Positions 12,243 to 22,800 of a DNA stretch of 64,000 nt are shown piece by piece. The notes beneath the pieces are model-generated. The model had not been told where the DNA came from. It searched no databases and saw nothing but the letters and a program-made list of their open reading frames with translations. Made by a program: the position numbers and the translations under genes. The DNA is from Lepidodermella squamata (taxonomy: Eukaryota > Gastrotricha): positions 372,001 through 436,000 of the forward strand of contig JBLDXI010000034.1 of NCBI GenBank assembly GCA_047495785.1, written 5' to 3'. The number at the start of each line of letters is the position of its first letter. Within the stretch, counting starts at the first letter, position 1.

Positions 12243-12551
12243 CTAATTTCTATGCACTCCGTGGATCCATCTAGTTCTGGGTCGTCCTCTTAGTGCAAAC
12301 CATCCACACGGAGGCGTCCAAATATTATAAATTTTGTTAATTAGTCCTTCCACGTCATAGTCGCGTGATCTAGTAATGTGCGCGAAATACCTTAACCGTT
12401 GTTTTTCTACAATGCGGCCCACTACAATGAGACCTCCGCATAGAGCTAGCCTTATGTCTATGTTAGAAATGTAGTCCATAAGGTGGACATCTAATATCGA
12501 ACGGAGCCAGCGATATTCAATATTTTTTAGTCTATTTTCTCGAGCTATCAA
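12243..12551 (-). pseudogene. C-terminal scrap of a LINE reverse transcriptase
   Basis: The minus-strand frame contains RLRYFAHITRSRDYD and later RGRPRTRWIHGV. The pattern R-L-R-aromatic-x-x-H followed by RGRPxxRW is typical of the C-terminal tail of endonuclease-reverse-transcriptase LINE proteins (family knowledge). It has no RT core and no start of its own, and lies inside the hairpin-array element, so it was captured or inserted there. Confidence 0.55.
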
Positions 12552-12744
12552 GAATCAAGCTATCAATTTTGAAAAGGGCGAAACTCCTTAACGATCGGAG
12601 AGGCATTTAAAACAGATCATTCAGCTGTCAGAAAATTTAATTAGCTCGTATCGACTAGTTCTGCGCCTTAGGTATTTTCTATATATGCCGCAAGCCGAAA
12701 ATTTGCATCCTGGGTATTTTCGATCTTTGTCTCCGCAATCGACT

Positions 12745-12966
12745 ACAGTTCGATCGACACTGTACGCAAAAGTACAGTTATGAGCTGTACTAGGGGCTAC
12801 AGCCAATCTGAGATGTACATTGTACTACAGTCACTGAACTGTACAGTGCTTTACAGCCGATCTGAGCTGTACTATGCAGTACATACGACGCACTGTACAC
12901 GACTGTACAGTTTCAACCAGCTGTACAACTATTTACAGCTGCGAGAACTGTACTTTGCAATACAGT
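12745..12966. repeat. Right hairpin array: eight palindromic units
   Basis: Eight units of the same CTGTAC...GTACAG type at a similar spacing as the left array, among them CTGTACgcaaaAGTACAG and CTGTACTttgcAATACAG. It lies directly inside the right terminal inverted repeat of the element 11100-13013. Confidence 0.85.
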
Positions 12967-13285
12967 AAAATAAAAAAAATCACCTAAGTGCGGGTTCTTC
13001 CGCGACGTGAACGAGTGAGTCCGAGTCTTATTCATAAACGAAGGTCGACTCGTTGGAAAATTGGCATAGATTCAAAGGCCTTTGTGTAAGTAACTCGGTA
13101 AGAGTTAACTGGCTGCCGGGTAGTCCTGGGTGGAGAATCTCTGATCCTAGTTACTCTAACAGGGTTTCGGAACCTTGCTACCTTGCTGCCTGGTACAACC
13201 AGGTACTTGGATTTCAAGATATAAATTTTTTAAAAGTGCTTTATCGTTTATTATTGACATGTAAATTTTTCAAAAATTGCATTAA

Positions 13286-13759
13286 TTAATTGCAAGGTCC
13301 CAATTCCCACCTATGAAAAAAAAAATTTGAGCGCCCGAATTCGCACCATTCGTTAGTTTTACCGTAAAAGCACTTGCGGTAGTTACTAGAAAATCCGTAA
13401 ATCTGCGACTCAGTTCTCCGATAGGCGTAGATACCCAGCAGCAGCAAAGACACGATTACGAGCATCAGGTAAATTCGAAAAATGATCAGAAACATAAGCG
13501 ATGGAAAGCCAATGCAGAGGGCTGCTAAACAACCACATGTGGTGGCTCTGACACTGAGACGTAATGCAAAAAGGATCACTAGGCTTGCTAGAAGCATCGC
13601 TAACTTGAACTTCAAAAACTCGAGCAGGAAGTGAACAATGTCAGCAATGATTTCGAAAAAACCCTGAAACAAAAGGCTAACTGCGTCCGGTTCAGTGTGA
13701 TGCAAAATACTGCCATCGACGAGTTTAGGCAACCCATCGTGGAACAACACGTCGTACAT
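13286..13759 (-). CDS. Possible small multi-pass membrane protein
   Basis: A minus-strand frame opens with MYDVLFHDGLPKLVDG and contains two strongly hydrophobic stretches (near LAMLLASLVILFALRLSV and MFLIIFRIYLMLVIVSLLLL), then a Cys-containing tail (YRKCFYGKTNEWCEF). A second frame overlapping upstream (13950-13612) is also hydrophobic. The codon pattern gives no clear preference between them. No family was recognised, and it lies inside the TA element, so it may be a relic. Confidence 0.25.
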   Translation of the reverse strand: MYDVLFHDGLPKLVDGSILHHTEPDAVSLLFQGFFEIIADIVHFLLEFLKFKLAMLLASLVILFALRLSVRATTCGCLAALCIGFPSLMFLIIFRIYLMLVIVSLLLLGIYAYRRTESQIYGFSSNYRKCFYGKTNEWCEFGRSNFFFHRWELGPCN

Positions 13760-14323
13760 GACCCCGTGATAATGGGTGTAACATAAAAGTAAAGCAACAG
13801 AAATGAAGTTGCAAACCGTAACGATCCCATACTAGTGATAGCTGCAAATAATACTGACAATAAGAATAAACAATATAAACTCCAAATCTGACCAGATACA
13901 ACAAAAGACTTTGTCGAGTTCACATTGATTCTTTTATTCGGCTTACACATCGTTAATTACTAGCTCTTGATAACAGCAAGGTGTACATTGAGTTAACATG
14001 TAGCAGCCGCTGCTCGGTTCCAGGCTCCAATCAGTAGCCGATCAGTAATGTTTGATAACTTGATGACAGTTGCATACCGCGCTACCTACGAGTCCACCCT
14101 CATCAGTAGCTGACTCAGTAGTGTTTAATTCCTTGATGACAGTTTCATGGCGTTTTGATGTACACCTCACTCCTGTGAAGAATAAAGGTCCATTTGGTTA
14201 TGATAACGGTAGGTAGATAATAATAACTTGCCTTCTCTGCTCGTTATTTTATTTGTTATTTTATCATGACAGCTAAACCTGAAAAAGTGTACTGGGCCGC
14301 GAAACCTCACGTTTGATAAAAAG

Positions 14324-14533
14324 ATGGATTTGCTGTCTTGGATTGCGGATGGTGTTATTCCACCGCGAATGCTTGATTACTTCAAGGCTCTACCATGTGA
14401 CATTTCTTCAGAGGAGAAACGCCGGGCATATGAAAATCGGCTAGCCCTGATTCGAGAAAAATATAAAGACAACGAATGGACAGCCGATGACGTGGATATG
14501 GCAGACGAAGAAGAGCTTATCGACAGGCTTTGA
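14324..14533 (+). CDS. Small acidic protein, 69 residues, unrecognised
   Basis: ATG 14324 opens MDLLSWIADGVIPPRMLDYF and the frame ends EELIDRL with TGA. It is acidic and predicted helical (ISSEEKRRAYENRLALIREK). An AATAAA-like signal occurs near 14639. No upstream exon was identified and no family recognised. It lies within the TA-flanked insertion, so it may belong to one of the nested elements. Confidence 0.35.
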   Translation: MDLLSWIADGVIPPRMLDYFKALPCDISSEEKRRAYENRLALIREKYKDNEWTADDVDMADEEELIDRL

Positions 14534-14662
14534 ATTTTGGTATTGGTGTTATCCTCGTAATATATATAATATATAGTTTTACCTCTTGTTTTAATGTTTT
14601 CAATGATATTATTATTATTATTATTGTGCAGAAATTGAAATAAATTTTTTGTAGTGTTTTAA

Positions 14663-15167
14663 CACTTTAACTGCCAAAAATTGACTGCGAGGTCCGATAT
14701 TTGGGTCTAATTCCTGGGTCTCTCAAAAAGTCTTTTATTTCGGGTCAACGATGCGTCGAGGGGCAAAATGCCTGACGGCAAAGTGTAGGCCATGACCTGG
14801 CGGTTCTTTTGACACCGAATTCGGGGCCACAAGGTCTGAGCAGGTCATTGAAAATGACAGTGAAATAACGTCGAAAATTTTGGATTAGAGCCAAAAATCA
14901 GACCCAAGAATTGGACCTAATTATTAGACCCAGATTATGGCGCAACAATCGAAATTTCACTGTTTTTCAAGTTTGATTTCTGTGCGTTCCTTGAAGTCTT
15001 TGGCCCCGAATTCGGTGTCAAAAGAACCGCCAGGTCATGGCCTACACTTTGCCGTCAGGCATTTTGCCCCTCGACGCATCGTTGACCCGAAATAAAAGAC
15101 TTTTTGACAGACCCAGGAATTAGACCCAAATATCGGACCTCGCAGTCTATTTTTGGCAGTTAAAGTG
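14663..15167. mobile_element. piggyBac-type fold-back MITE (TTAA target)
   Basis: Two arms of 167 bases, 14663-14829 and 15001-15167, are inverted copies with only about two mismatches, around a ~170-base spacer. Each end begins CACTTTAACTGCCAAAAA and is bordered by TTAA (14659-14662 and 15168-15171). The TTAA target and CACTTTAACTGCC end fit piggyBac-type MITEs. There is no coding capacity. Near-identity of the arms suggests recent activity. Confidence 0.85.
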
Positions 15168-15429
15168 TTAATGAAAAAATGCGTTGTTGGTGTTGTGTCT
15201 TTGAGCGGCTTCTGGTCAACGATAATGAACGGTGAAGAAAATCTTAGATAGCAGGCACTTGAGAACAACATTTTTAGGGGAATTTTATTATTCTTCTCGT
15301 ATTTTACGTCAAGTCTCAATAAATTTGTAGTTATCGGAGCTACCTGTTACGCACAATGCAACGTAAAATAACAACGAATTTCCATAAAAGTTATGTCGCC
15401 TGGCCGCCCATGCTTTAATCGCGCATCAT

Positions 15430-15674
15430 GCACAACAACATACATATGCGCACACTAATAATAATAATAGTACGCCGACTGAAAAACCGCTCAAACAGCT
15501 TCAACGTGGCACTGGACGCTCGAAGTGCATCAATTTTTACATATTCTTCATCCTCGCATCAAGACGGTCATTTTGACACCGGTTTCGAGGCTAAATTCGA
15601 CAAATTAAGAAAATTTGTTTTCCCATGTGGGTATAGCATGGTTAAGCAACATTACTGCACGGCGCCGACGATAT
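15430..15674. repeat. Right arm of the distant inverted repeat pair
   Basis: Reverse complement of 8696-8940 (see that entry). Ends CGGCGCCGACGATAT at 15674, 70 bases left of the MULE. Confidence 0.7.
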
Positions 15675-15747
15675 TGTGAACTTGTATCTACCTGATCTAC
15701 CTGATGTTTGATTTGTGAATTTTTTCGCGAATATTTTTTAATAAAGT

Positions 15748-17280
15748 AATAATTATGGCTGTATCTTTTTCCGTACAACGTATATCTCTTTCCGTACAAC
15801 GCTAAAGTCTTTGATACGTACAACATGATTAAACCGGGTGGAATATCTCCCAATCGTACAACGTATTATCTTTTTGCGTACAACATATAATTGCCGCCAC
15901 GTGGTCGAATGTTGGGTCATATAACACGTGGCCGATTGAACCAGCATGGCCGGTCAAAGGGGCCTTCCCAGTTGCTCTCATTCGATAAGTTTTCGTTATG
16001 GCGAAATTCAAATTAACAGTGGTTTTCTTAGCCGTGTTGATGCTAACTGGGGCTCACCTCATAGCCCCCGCGAACTTCATAGGCATTAGCGCAGAGCTGG
16101 ATAATGCATCAGTTTCTTCCTTTACCGATGATGGTGACGATGACGTGGCTGAGGACGATGATTTCGATAATGCTGGCGAGGAGAACGGTGAAGTCGACGA
16201 CGAGGCTGATTTACCGGCTGATGATGAAGATGCTCCTGGCGAGGGTGATGACATTTTCGATACCTACATGCCGATTACGCGATGCACGCTGAAGGTTGTG
16301 CGTACAACAGGACTCGGTTCTCATGAAAACGAAAGTGCGTACGAACATCTGTTTCGATCATTGAAGAAGTGGAAGCCGGACTATTGCCCCAAAGCAGTCA
16401 TGGCTGACGGCGCTTCGTACATAACAGCCGCGATCATCGCTGTTCGAAATCACGCGAGACTGGACATTCCACTTTGAAGAGTGGGCGACTTCTCCGAAAA
16501 CTACCGCCAAAGAATACACCACTGCTTATTCTTACTACCTCAAGTTTGCTGATCATTACGACCAAATCGGTGACAATGAGTGGCTGTGGCTTCCTTGTGA
16601 TTATACTGTCGACGATTCAGTTATTACTGCTCGAAGAGATGGCAACTTCTCAAGCCTTAATGCGTTCGACTGCGCCTTGAAGTACGTCTTCTTGTTGGTA
16701 GTCGCCCCTGGGATCATCACTTGCACTTGTGAAACTGGCGTCAAACGAAAGCCATGCGCTCATGCCATCGCTCTCGCTCATCACTTGCCCGGCCACAAGC
16801 GAATCGACGCGAAATACCACTCTGTTCCGTTGGTCATGCGTGGCAAGGCTGGGAGACGAAGCAAGGTAGCTCCAGCTTTGGTCCATCAAGCTTCGCCGAC
16901 TCGACCCAACCTGGAGTTTTGGCAGGAACCTGCTGGAGCAGTCGAGGCTGATTCGACCACAAATCCGCCTATTCCAACTGAGCAGCCCAAGAAAAAGCGT
17001 GGTCGGCCCAGGGGTAGCCGTAACAAGCGATCTGCTTCTGCCGCTGGGCGTGGTGAGGTTCGCCGCCGGCGAGGACGCCGCCAATCTGCCAAATAGCTGT
17101 TGTATGGTTGGGAGATATGGAGAGTGAAATAAAATATGAATAAAAATAATATTGCGTTGTACGGTTGGGAGATGTTAAATTTAAATTTAAATTTAATAGA
17201 TGTGTTGTACGTTTGGAAGATATTTCTGTTGTACGGAAAGAGATATACGTTGTACGGAAAAAGATTTCCTCATAATTATT
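15748..17280. mobile_element. MULE-type element with long inverted ends and CGTACAAC repeats
   Basis: The ends are inverted copies: aataattatg, a 5-base mismatch, then atctttttccgtacaacg and on for about 55 bases. The motif CGTACAAC is repeated in inverted orientation at each end (five times within 15771-15890; five related copies within 17099-17260), a subterminal pattern expected for Mutator-like elements. It encloses a transposase-derived frame with a SWIM zinc finger. No clear 9-base duplication is seen at the outer ends, so the exact borders are uncertain by a few bases. Confidence 0.8.
15998..17096 (+). pseudogene. Chimeric MULE transposase fragment with signal-peptide-like start, SWIM finger and AT-hook
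   Basis: ATG 15998 begins MAKFKLTVVFLAVLMLTGAH, which looks like a secretory signal, followed by a stretch of almost pure Asp/Glu (about residues 43-88). The frame then enters a MULE-like segment (AYEHLFRSLKKWKPDYCPKA, VMADGASYITAAI), the region of the third catalytic acidic residue. A one-base frame change near 16445-16475 is needed to continue into FEEWATSPKTTAKEYTTAY, a SWIM motif CTC-x8-CAH around 16730-16763, and an AT-hook (KKRGRPRGSRNK near 16990), ending at TAG 17094-17096. The first two-thirds of a normal MULE transposase is missing, so it is not expected to be functional. Confidence 0.7.
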
Positions 17281-17489
17281 ATCGAGGAATCTACTTTTTC
17301 GAATTACGCTGAAAAAATAGAAAAAGGGAAGAGGAGGGAGGAAGGGCCTGCTGGGTCCGAAAATTCAATCGATTGTTGCGTCATGGGTCACAGATGGTGA
17401 TAACTATAATGCTGCTCGCTTCGTGGACGAAGGCTAATAAACCAAAGCCAGCTAATAAACCGCCAGCTAAATACCCAAAATAGATAATA

Positions 17490-18520
17490 GCCCCTTTTAC
17501 ACTACACCATACGAATGGTAAATGATGGTAATTACTCCATTGTTAGATAACAGAAATTTGCTCGCTTTTATTTGATTCTAACGTTTTTATCGGTGCTATG
17601 AGAGAACTAAAAGGAATTAAAAACTTTTTGATTTTATTGTAACTAATTTTCAAAGGTATAATAGCATGCTCATTTTCCCGTGAAACTGGATACGATTACT
17701 GGCTTTATATTCAGCACCCGAAAAAATTCCCGCATTTGAATAATCGAACAAATTTTTTTATAAAATTATTCTGGTAAAAATATTCTGTAAATTTCTTGCT
17801 TCATCACCGTGATCTCGAGGATTTTCGCGTCAAAAATTGTCAGCAAGTCAACTATTGAATACATTTCAAAGTGTTTATTTCCGTAAAATTTGCCGTAAAA
17901 TTCTCAACAGGGGGTCTTACTTTTAGTCTGGTAAACGATTTCATAACATTTAATTTTTGAAATTCACGATTAATTTCAAAGAAATATTGGTTGCAAAATT
18001 CCATGTGGTTTTCAGTAAAAGGCATCGCTTCACAATACCCCGGGCGATTTTAAGCGGTCAAATTAATAATTTTACAGCAATTTTGTGTGGAAAAGCTGTC
18101 CACAAATACCATGAAAATTAAAACTAAAAAATACCCCAAAATTAGCATCACCTCAATTTCCCAACGCGAGAGCCGAGTTCAAAAGGTGATGAAACATGAT
18201 AGAAAAAATGCAGAGATACGCTTAGTAGAATCGCAGAAAATTTGCGGAATTTTCAAGATAATTTATTTATGGCGATTTTATTTCAGCCAGGCACTGAATA
18301 AAGCTCAGGCATCCTATCCGGTTGACGGAAAATTGATCAGGTCGTAAATGACTCGCAAAAATACCCACGTAAACTGGTTTCAATTCTATTTAGTTCTCTT
18401 AAAATCACGATAAAACCGTAAAAATAAGCAAAAACAAGCTAATCCTTGTTATTCAACACACGAGTAATTACCATCAATTACCATCATTTACCATTCGCAT
18501 AGTAGTAGTGTAAAAGGGGC
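17490..18520. mobile_element. Non-autonomous element A with TAATA flanks
   Basis: The left end GCCCCTTTTACACTACACC is inverted at the right end (GTGTAAAAGGGGC at 18508-18520). The similarity of the two ends extends imperfectly for about 150 bases (GAATGGTAAATGATGGTAAT, then AGAGAACTAAA). TAATA borders it at 17485-17489 and 18521-18525. No coding frame is convincing. It is about 70% or more similar to element B beside it. Confidence 0.8.
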
Positions 18521-18525
18521 TAATA

Positions 18526-19764
18526 GCCCCTTTTACACCACACCATTCGAATGGTAAATGATGGTAATTACTCCATTGTTAAATAACAGTGATCAGCTTG
18601 ATTTCATTTTATTTTAACGTTTTTTATCGCTGCTATGAGAGAACTAAATAGGAATAAAAACATTCTGATTTTTTTGTGACTAATTTCAAAAGGTATTACA
18701 GCATGCCCATTTACCCGTGAAACTGTATATGATTCCTGGGCTTTATATCAGCACCCAAACAACAATTTCTCGCCTTTGCATAATTAAACACATCGAACAA
18801 TAGCCGCCAAGTATTTTTAAATTGTTTTTGCGAAATTATTTTGGTAAAATTATTTGTATAACCCTTGCTTCGTCGAGGAATTTCGCGTCAGAAAATTGTC
18901 ACTTTTGAATATTTCTCAAGATGTTTATTGCAGTAAAATTTGCCTTAAAAATCTCAAGAGAGTCATACGTTTAGTCGCCTGTTGCGGAGCCAGCAAATTT
19001 ATGGTAAACGTATTCATACAAATTACTTTTTTAAAAATTCACGATTAATTTCCAATAAAATATAAATTCCAATAAAATTCCAATAAATTCCAATAAAAAT
19101 TGGTCGCAAAATTCCACGTGGTTTTCAGTAAAAGACATGACCATCGCTTTAAGAAAAGACGTGATAATAATTATCGATAACAATAATTTAAAACAATTTT
19201 ATTCTAGGCCTCGGTGTTGTTTTAAGGCATGTTTTCGCCTTCGATAATTCGAAGTTAGGAATTATTTCTTGAAAAGAATTGGTGAACCCCGGCGATTTTT
19301 AATCGGTCAATAAATAATTTTACAGCAATTTTGTGTGGAAGCTGTCCAGAAATACCATGAAAAATAACTAAAAAAATACCCCAAAATTGGCATCTCGACA
19401 TATTCCCAACGCGAGAAGCCAAGTTCAAGGTGATGCAATTTGGTAGAAAAAAATTCAGATACACGCTTTGCGGAATCACGGAAAATTTGCGGAATTTTGA
19501 CGATAATTTTTTTAATGGCGATTAAATTGGCCAGGCACTGAATAAAGCTCAGGCATCCTATCCAGTTGACGGAAAATTGATCAGGTTGTAAATGACTCGC
19601 AAAAATACCTACATCCGCTGGTTTTCATTCATTTTAGTTCTCTAAAAATCACGATAAAAGCGTGAAAATGAGCAAAAACAAGCTAATCCTTGTTATTCAA
19701 CACACGAGTAATTACCATCAATTACCATCATTTACCATTCGCATAGTAGTAGTGTAAAAGGGGC
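18526..19764. mobile_element. Non-autonomous element B, abutting A, with TAATA flanks
   Basis: Same ends as element A (GCCCCTTTTACACCACACC at 18526, inverted at 19764) and the same internal landmarks (for example AGCATGCCCATTTACCCGTG). It shares the central TAATA (18521-18525) with A and has a second TAATA at 19765-19769. The head-to-tail dimer means that the second copy inserted in the duplication of the first, or that the pair moved as a unit. Confidence 0.8.
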
Positions 19765-19847
19765 TAATAAACCCGTCGCCAGCGGGGTTATTATCCCAGC
19801 CTAAATTTTAGCTATTTATCTAGCTAATAAACCTAATTTTTTTTCTA

Positions 19848-22800
19848 GTGCGAGGCATCAAGCTGGGAGCGTGCGGAATTGTAATATTTTGCTTAACGAC
19901 GGATATGTGGAAATTTACGTTGTATCGTCAGGTTAGTCGATATGAAAAAAGGTGGCAATATTTCCTTGCGACGCTTTGAACGTATGCTCCGGAAGATAAA
20001 AAACAAAATGAAAAATGCTTTACCTTTGTTTTTTGTCGATCCACATAAGGTACAATTTTATTTTTGGAATTGTAAATGTTTCCACCGATTTTCTTCTAGG
20101 GGGAAGAGGACAAAGATGAAAATGTGCGAGTTAGGGGCTGCTGTTTTCGTGACCTTGTGGATGTTCTCCATGTTATTGTTGCATGCTACAACCTTGGGAC
20201 GAAATCTGTGCATGAGCTTCGTCTGTCTTTGGACGGAACCCCTCCCCGTAGCCAGGGCCAGCCCATTGAGCGTTTTGACGTAGCCCTGATGTCTACTAAA
20301 ACTGCACCTAATTTAGTGGGCGAAATCTGTCTTGGCATGTATTTGGATGAAGAACTACCAGAAAAAATCAATTACTACTTTGGCCACCTTTTCGACAAGG
20401 TAAATTTAATGACTTATGAACACCTACCCAGATGGAAATTCAAGATGAGAATATTGGGCTAGATTTCAGCTGATTTATTTAGTGCCCTCAAATAGGCGAA
20501 ACACATAATCGGCCACAATTTCAGCTAAAATAATCTCTGAAATCATTAACTAGCTAAACAGACAGGCGACTCAATTAAATCGAATTAATTCGACGAACAG
20601 TCAACTGCTAATTTTTAACACAAATGGCTTCGGCATCGCGAATCTCTTGCAGCCAAATAATTTTTCCCAATTTTAACTAAACTCGATTTCGCAGAAACTT
20701 TCTTCTAAAATGATGGCTGAGCTTCCTGAAAATCAGTTTGGTGAAATAGCCCCAACATTGCGCATAATTATAGGTGAATTTCTTCACCTAAAAAGTTGGC
20801 CTGAACGTCGTTTTTGGTCTCGCAAATTTCCGTCTGAGTAACTGATTATTCGCATTGTCAATGGATTTTTATCCATTTCCAATTTCGATTTTTCATTATT
20901 TCCATCTGTCATTTTTCAGATAAATGCCATCGAAAAAGAGGGTGTGGTCATAAATGGCGATTTATATCGTTTTTCATTTTTTTGGGACTCTGATGTCTAC
21001 GCTTGCATACGAGTATTTGGTGCTAGCCATCCAACGGCTGAGTAAGTCTATTTCTATACTTTGTCCAAATTTTCCTTAAGTGTTAGTCGTTGGGAACGTC
21101 AAGGCATGGAAATCAGCCCTTTTTTCTGTAAATTTGAGAAAAAATCCACTTTCAATTCGGAAGCGTCAGTTTAACCCAATTCCTGACGCAGTATTTCTTC
21201 CAAATTTAAACTCTACGCGCCTGTCACGCGCCACTGCATATGTATTTGCCATGATGAGCTTTCCCAACTTCACTCGACTTTGAAACGATTTTTCTCTTAT
21301 ATTTTTCAGAGAAATATGTCCAATTTGTTTCAAGACGGCATACGATCCGGAGCCTGGATGCAAGGAGCTGCGTCCTTATCACGACGAAAACGCCATCAAA
21401 GCCCTCGTTGACTCCGATGACGACAAGGGTCACTCTCGCCCTTCACTGCTCAACATTTCAGCCAAGAAAATTCTGCCCGATACGTTGCATTTTTACGACC
21501 GGTTTAGCGAAACAGTGATCAGTACGGTAAGATATTATTGACTCCCTCAAATCTTTCGGCTACTTTTTGGCATGACTTAGGTATTGACCGTTGTTGCCGA
21601 ATGCGGCTTCGTCAGTGAAGCAGAACTGTTTGCCCGGCTTTTCGCCGAAGCATCCTGTAAGGGACATTCGACCTACGAGAGGGTACATATTAAGGTGGAA
21701 ATCAAGAGTGCGACAAAGGCTGGGGGTAATCGCCTAGTAAAGATAACCATCGACACCGACAGCCAAAAAGATGTGGCTCGTAGCTTGATGCAGTCGAGTT
21801 TCGAAATTTTAGGCGACGAAATCAACGAAATTAACCGAACAAATCTGCTACGGCATTACTTCGCTTCGTGGTCACCTTCGATGCTGAGCCGTATGCTCGA
21901 AGCACCTCAGCAAGCTCAGCAAGCTCAGCAGTCTACAAAGCGCAAAGCGACATCATCGCGAGCCGCCTTGTCCAAGCCAGCCCCACAAGTCCTCGATAAA
22001 ACGGCTCTTCTCAACACAATTATGGCCAGAGACGAAGCTAACGAAAATTATAGCGAAAAGCCGGAAATCGATAACTGTATAACTCGTCTGCAAAATGCCG
22101 ATTCCCTACTCAAATCAAGCCGTATTGTGATGGGCCTGTTCAAACAGAAGACGCTGCCTTCAGAACACGACCTTATGAATCTGGAAAGACTGGTTTTCAC
22201 CCTTAGGGGCCGAAATACCACGTATAGCCACTGTAAGTTCCGTCATTTACACAATTTCCTTTACCTTTTCACGAGAGCCTTTTCACGGGAGCCTATGCTT
22301 GGCTGAATCAAAATTCCGCTGTGAAAGGGTTAACATACATTTAGATTGTATTTTTAACGGGTTTGCATTTTTTTGGAGACGAAACAACTTATTTTCTCTT
22401 GGTAATGAATATCTAAATTAGTTCCTACGTTGTAACTGGGACGAACAGTCTCCAATTTCTCAAGGTTTCAGCTAATCGATTTTGAATTTTTAATGTACAA
22501 TAATGCACTGTACAATAATTTTGGCGTTTTATCTTTATTCCCTTCGTTTTTAACGGAAATATGTTTTTTCATAATTTTTATAAAAAGTATTTATAAAAAC
22601 TTTGAAAAATTCCACTTTTTATAAATATTTTTATAAATCTTTGAAAATTAATTTGAAATTTATAAAAATTAAAATTTATTTGAAATTTATTTAAATTTTA
22701 AAAAAAATGTAAAAAAGAGCATACACCATTACGTCCAATAACTCGCACTTCTCCTGGCGTACCTGTATTTTTAAACTTTATCTATTGTTTACCAGTTACA

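Larger units (their letters stand above)
11100..13013. mobile_element. 1.9-kb element with 28-base inverted ends and hairpin arrays
   Basis: Identical 28-base inverted ends start CGTTCACGTCGCGGAAGAAC at 11100 and lie inverted at 12986-13013. Both are bordered by AGTG (11096-11099 and 13014-13017), a 4-base target duplication. Just inside each end is an array of short imperfect palindromes. The centre holds weak frames (such as 11424-11657, with a CARCETA segment, and 11937-12227, with a hydrophobic end) and a minus-strand LINE scrap. No transposase was recognised, so it is likely non-autonomous. The superfamily is unknown to me. Confidence 0.8.
6870..19845. mobile_element. ~13-kb element with TA duplications and inverted ends, carrying nested elements
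   Basis: The left end reads GAAAAAAAATTAGGTTCATT and the right end is its inverted copy with one difference over about 25 bases. Both are bordered by TA (6868-6869 and 19846-19847). The motif GGTTTATTAGC recurs just inside both ends (near 6931, 17429, 17449, 19763 and 19833), like subterminal transposase-binding repeats. The interior holds a hairpin-array element, a piggyBac-type MITE, a MULE and two abutting elements, plus large AT-rich stretches. No transposase clearly belonging to the outer element was found. A TA duplication would fit Tc1/mariner-like and several other superfamilies; the family is left open. Evidence for insertion is that the flanking exon frame is restored by its removal. 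Confidence 0.7.

Noticed and set aside
11151-12966. CRISPR-like repeat-spacer pattern
   Set aside because: Units are variable palindromes with 8-11 base gaps, in two arrays inside transposon ends, in a eukaryotic genome. No cas genes.
16054-16254. Serine-rich minus-strand frame
   Set aside because: Complement of the Asp/Glu run of the MULE-embedded frame.
6868-19850. CACTA-type element (ends CACTAGAAAA)
   Set aside because: Three-base flanks (TGA and CGA) differ, and excision in that register leads to a stop after ten codons. TA borders restore the frame, so a TA target is preferred.
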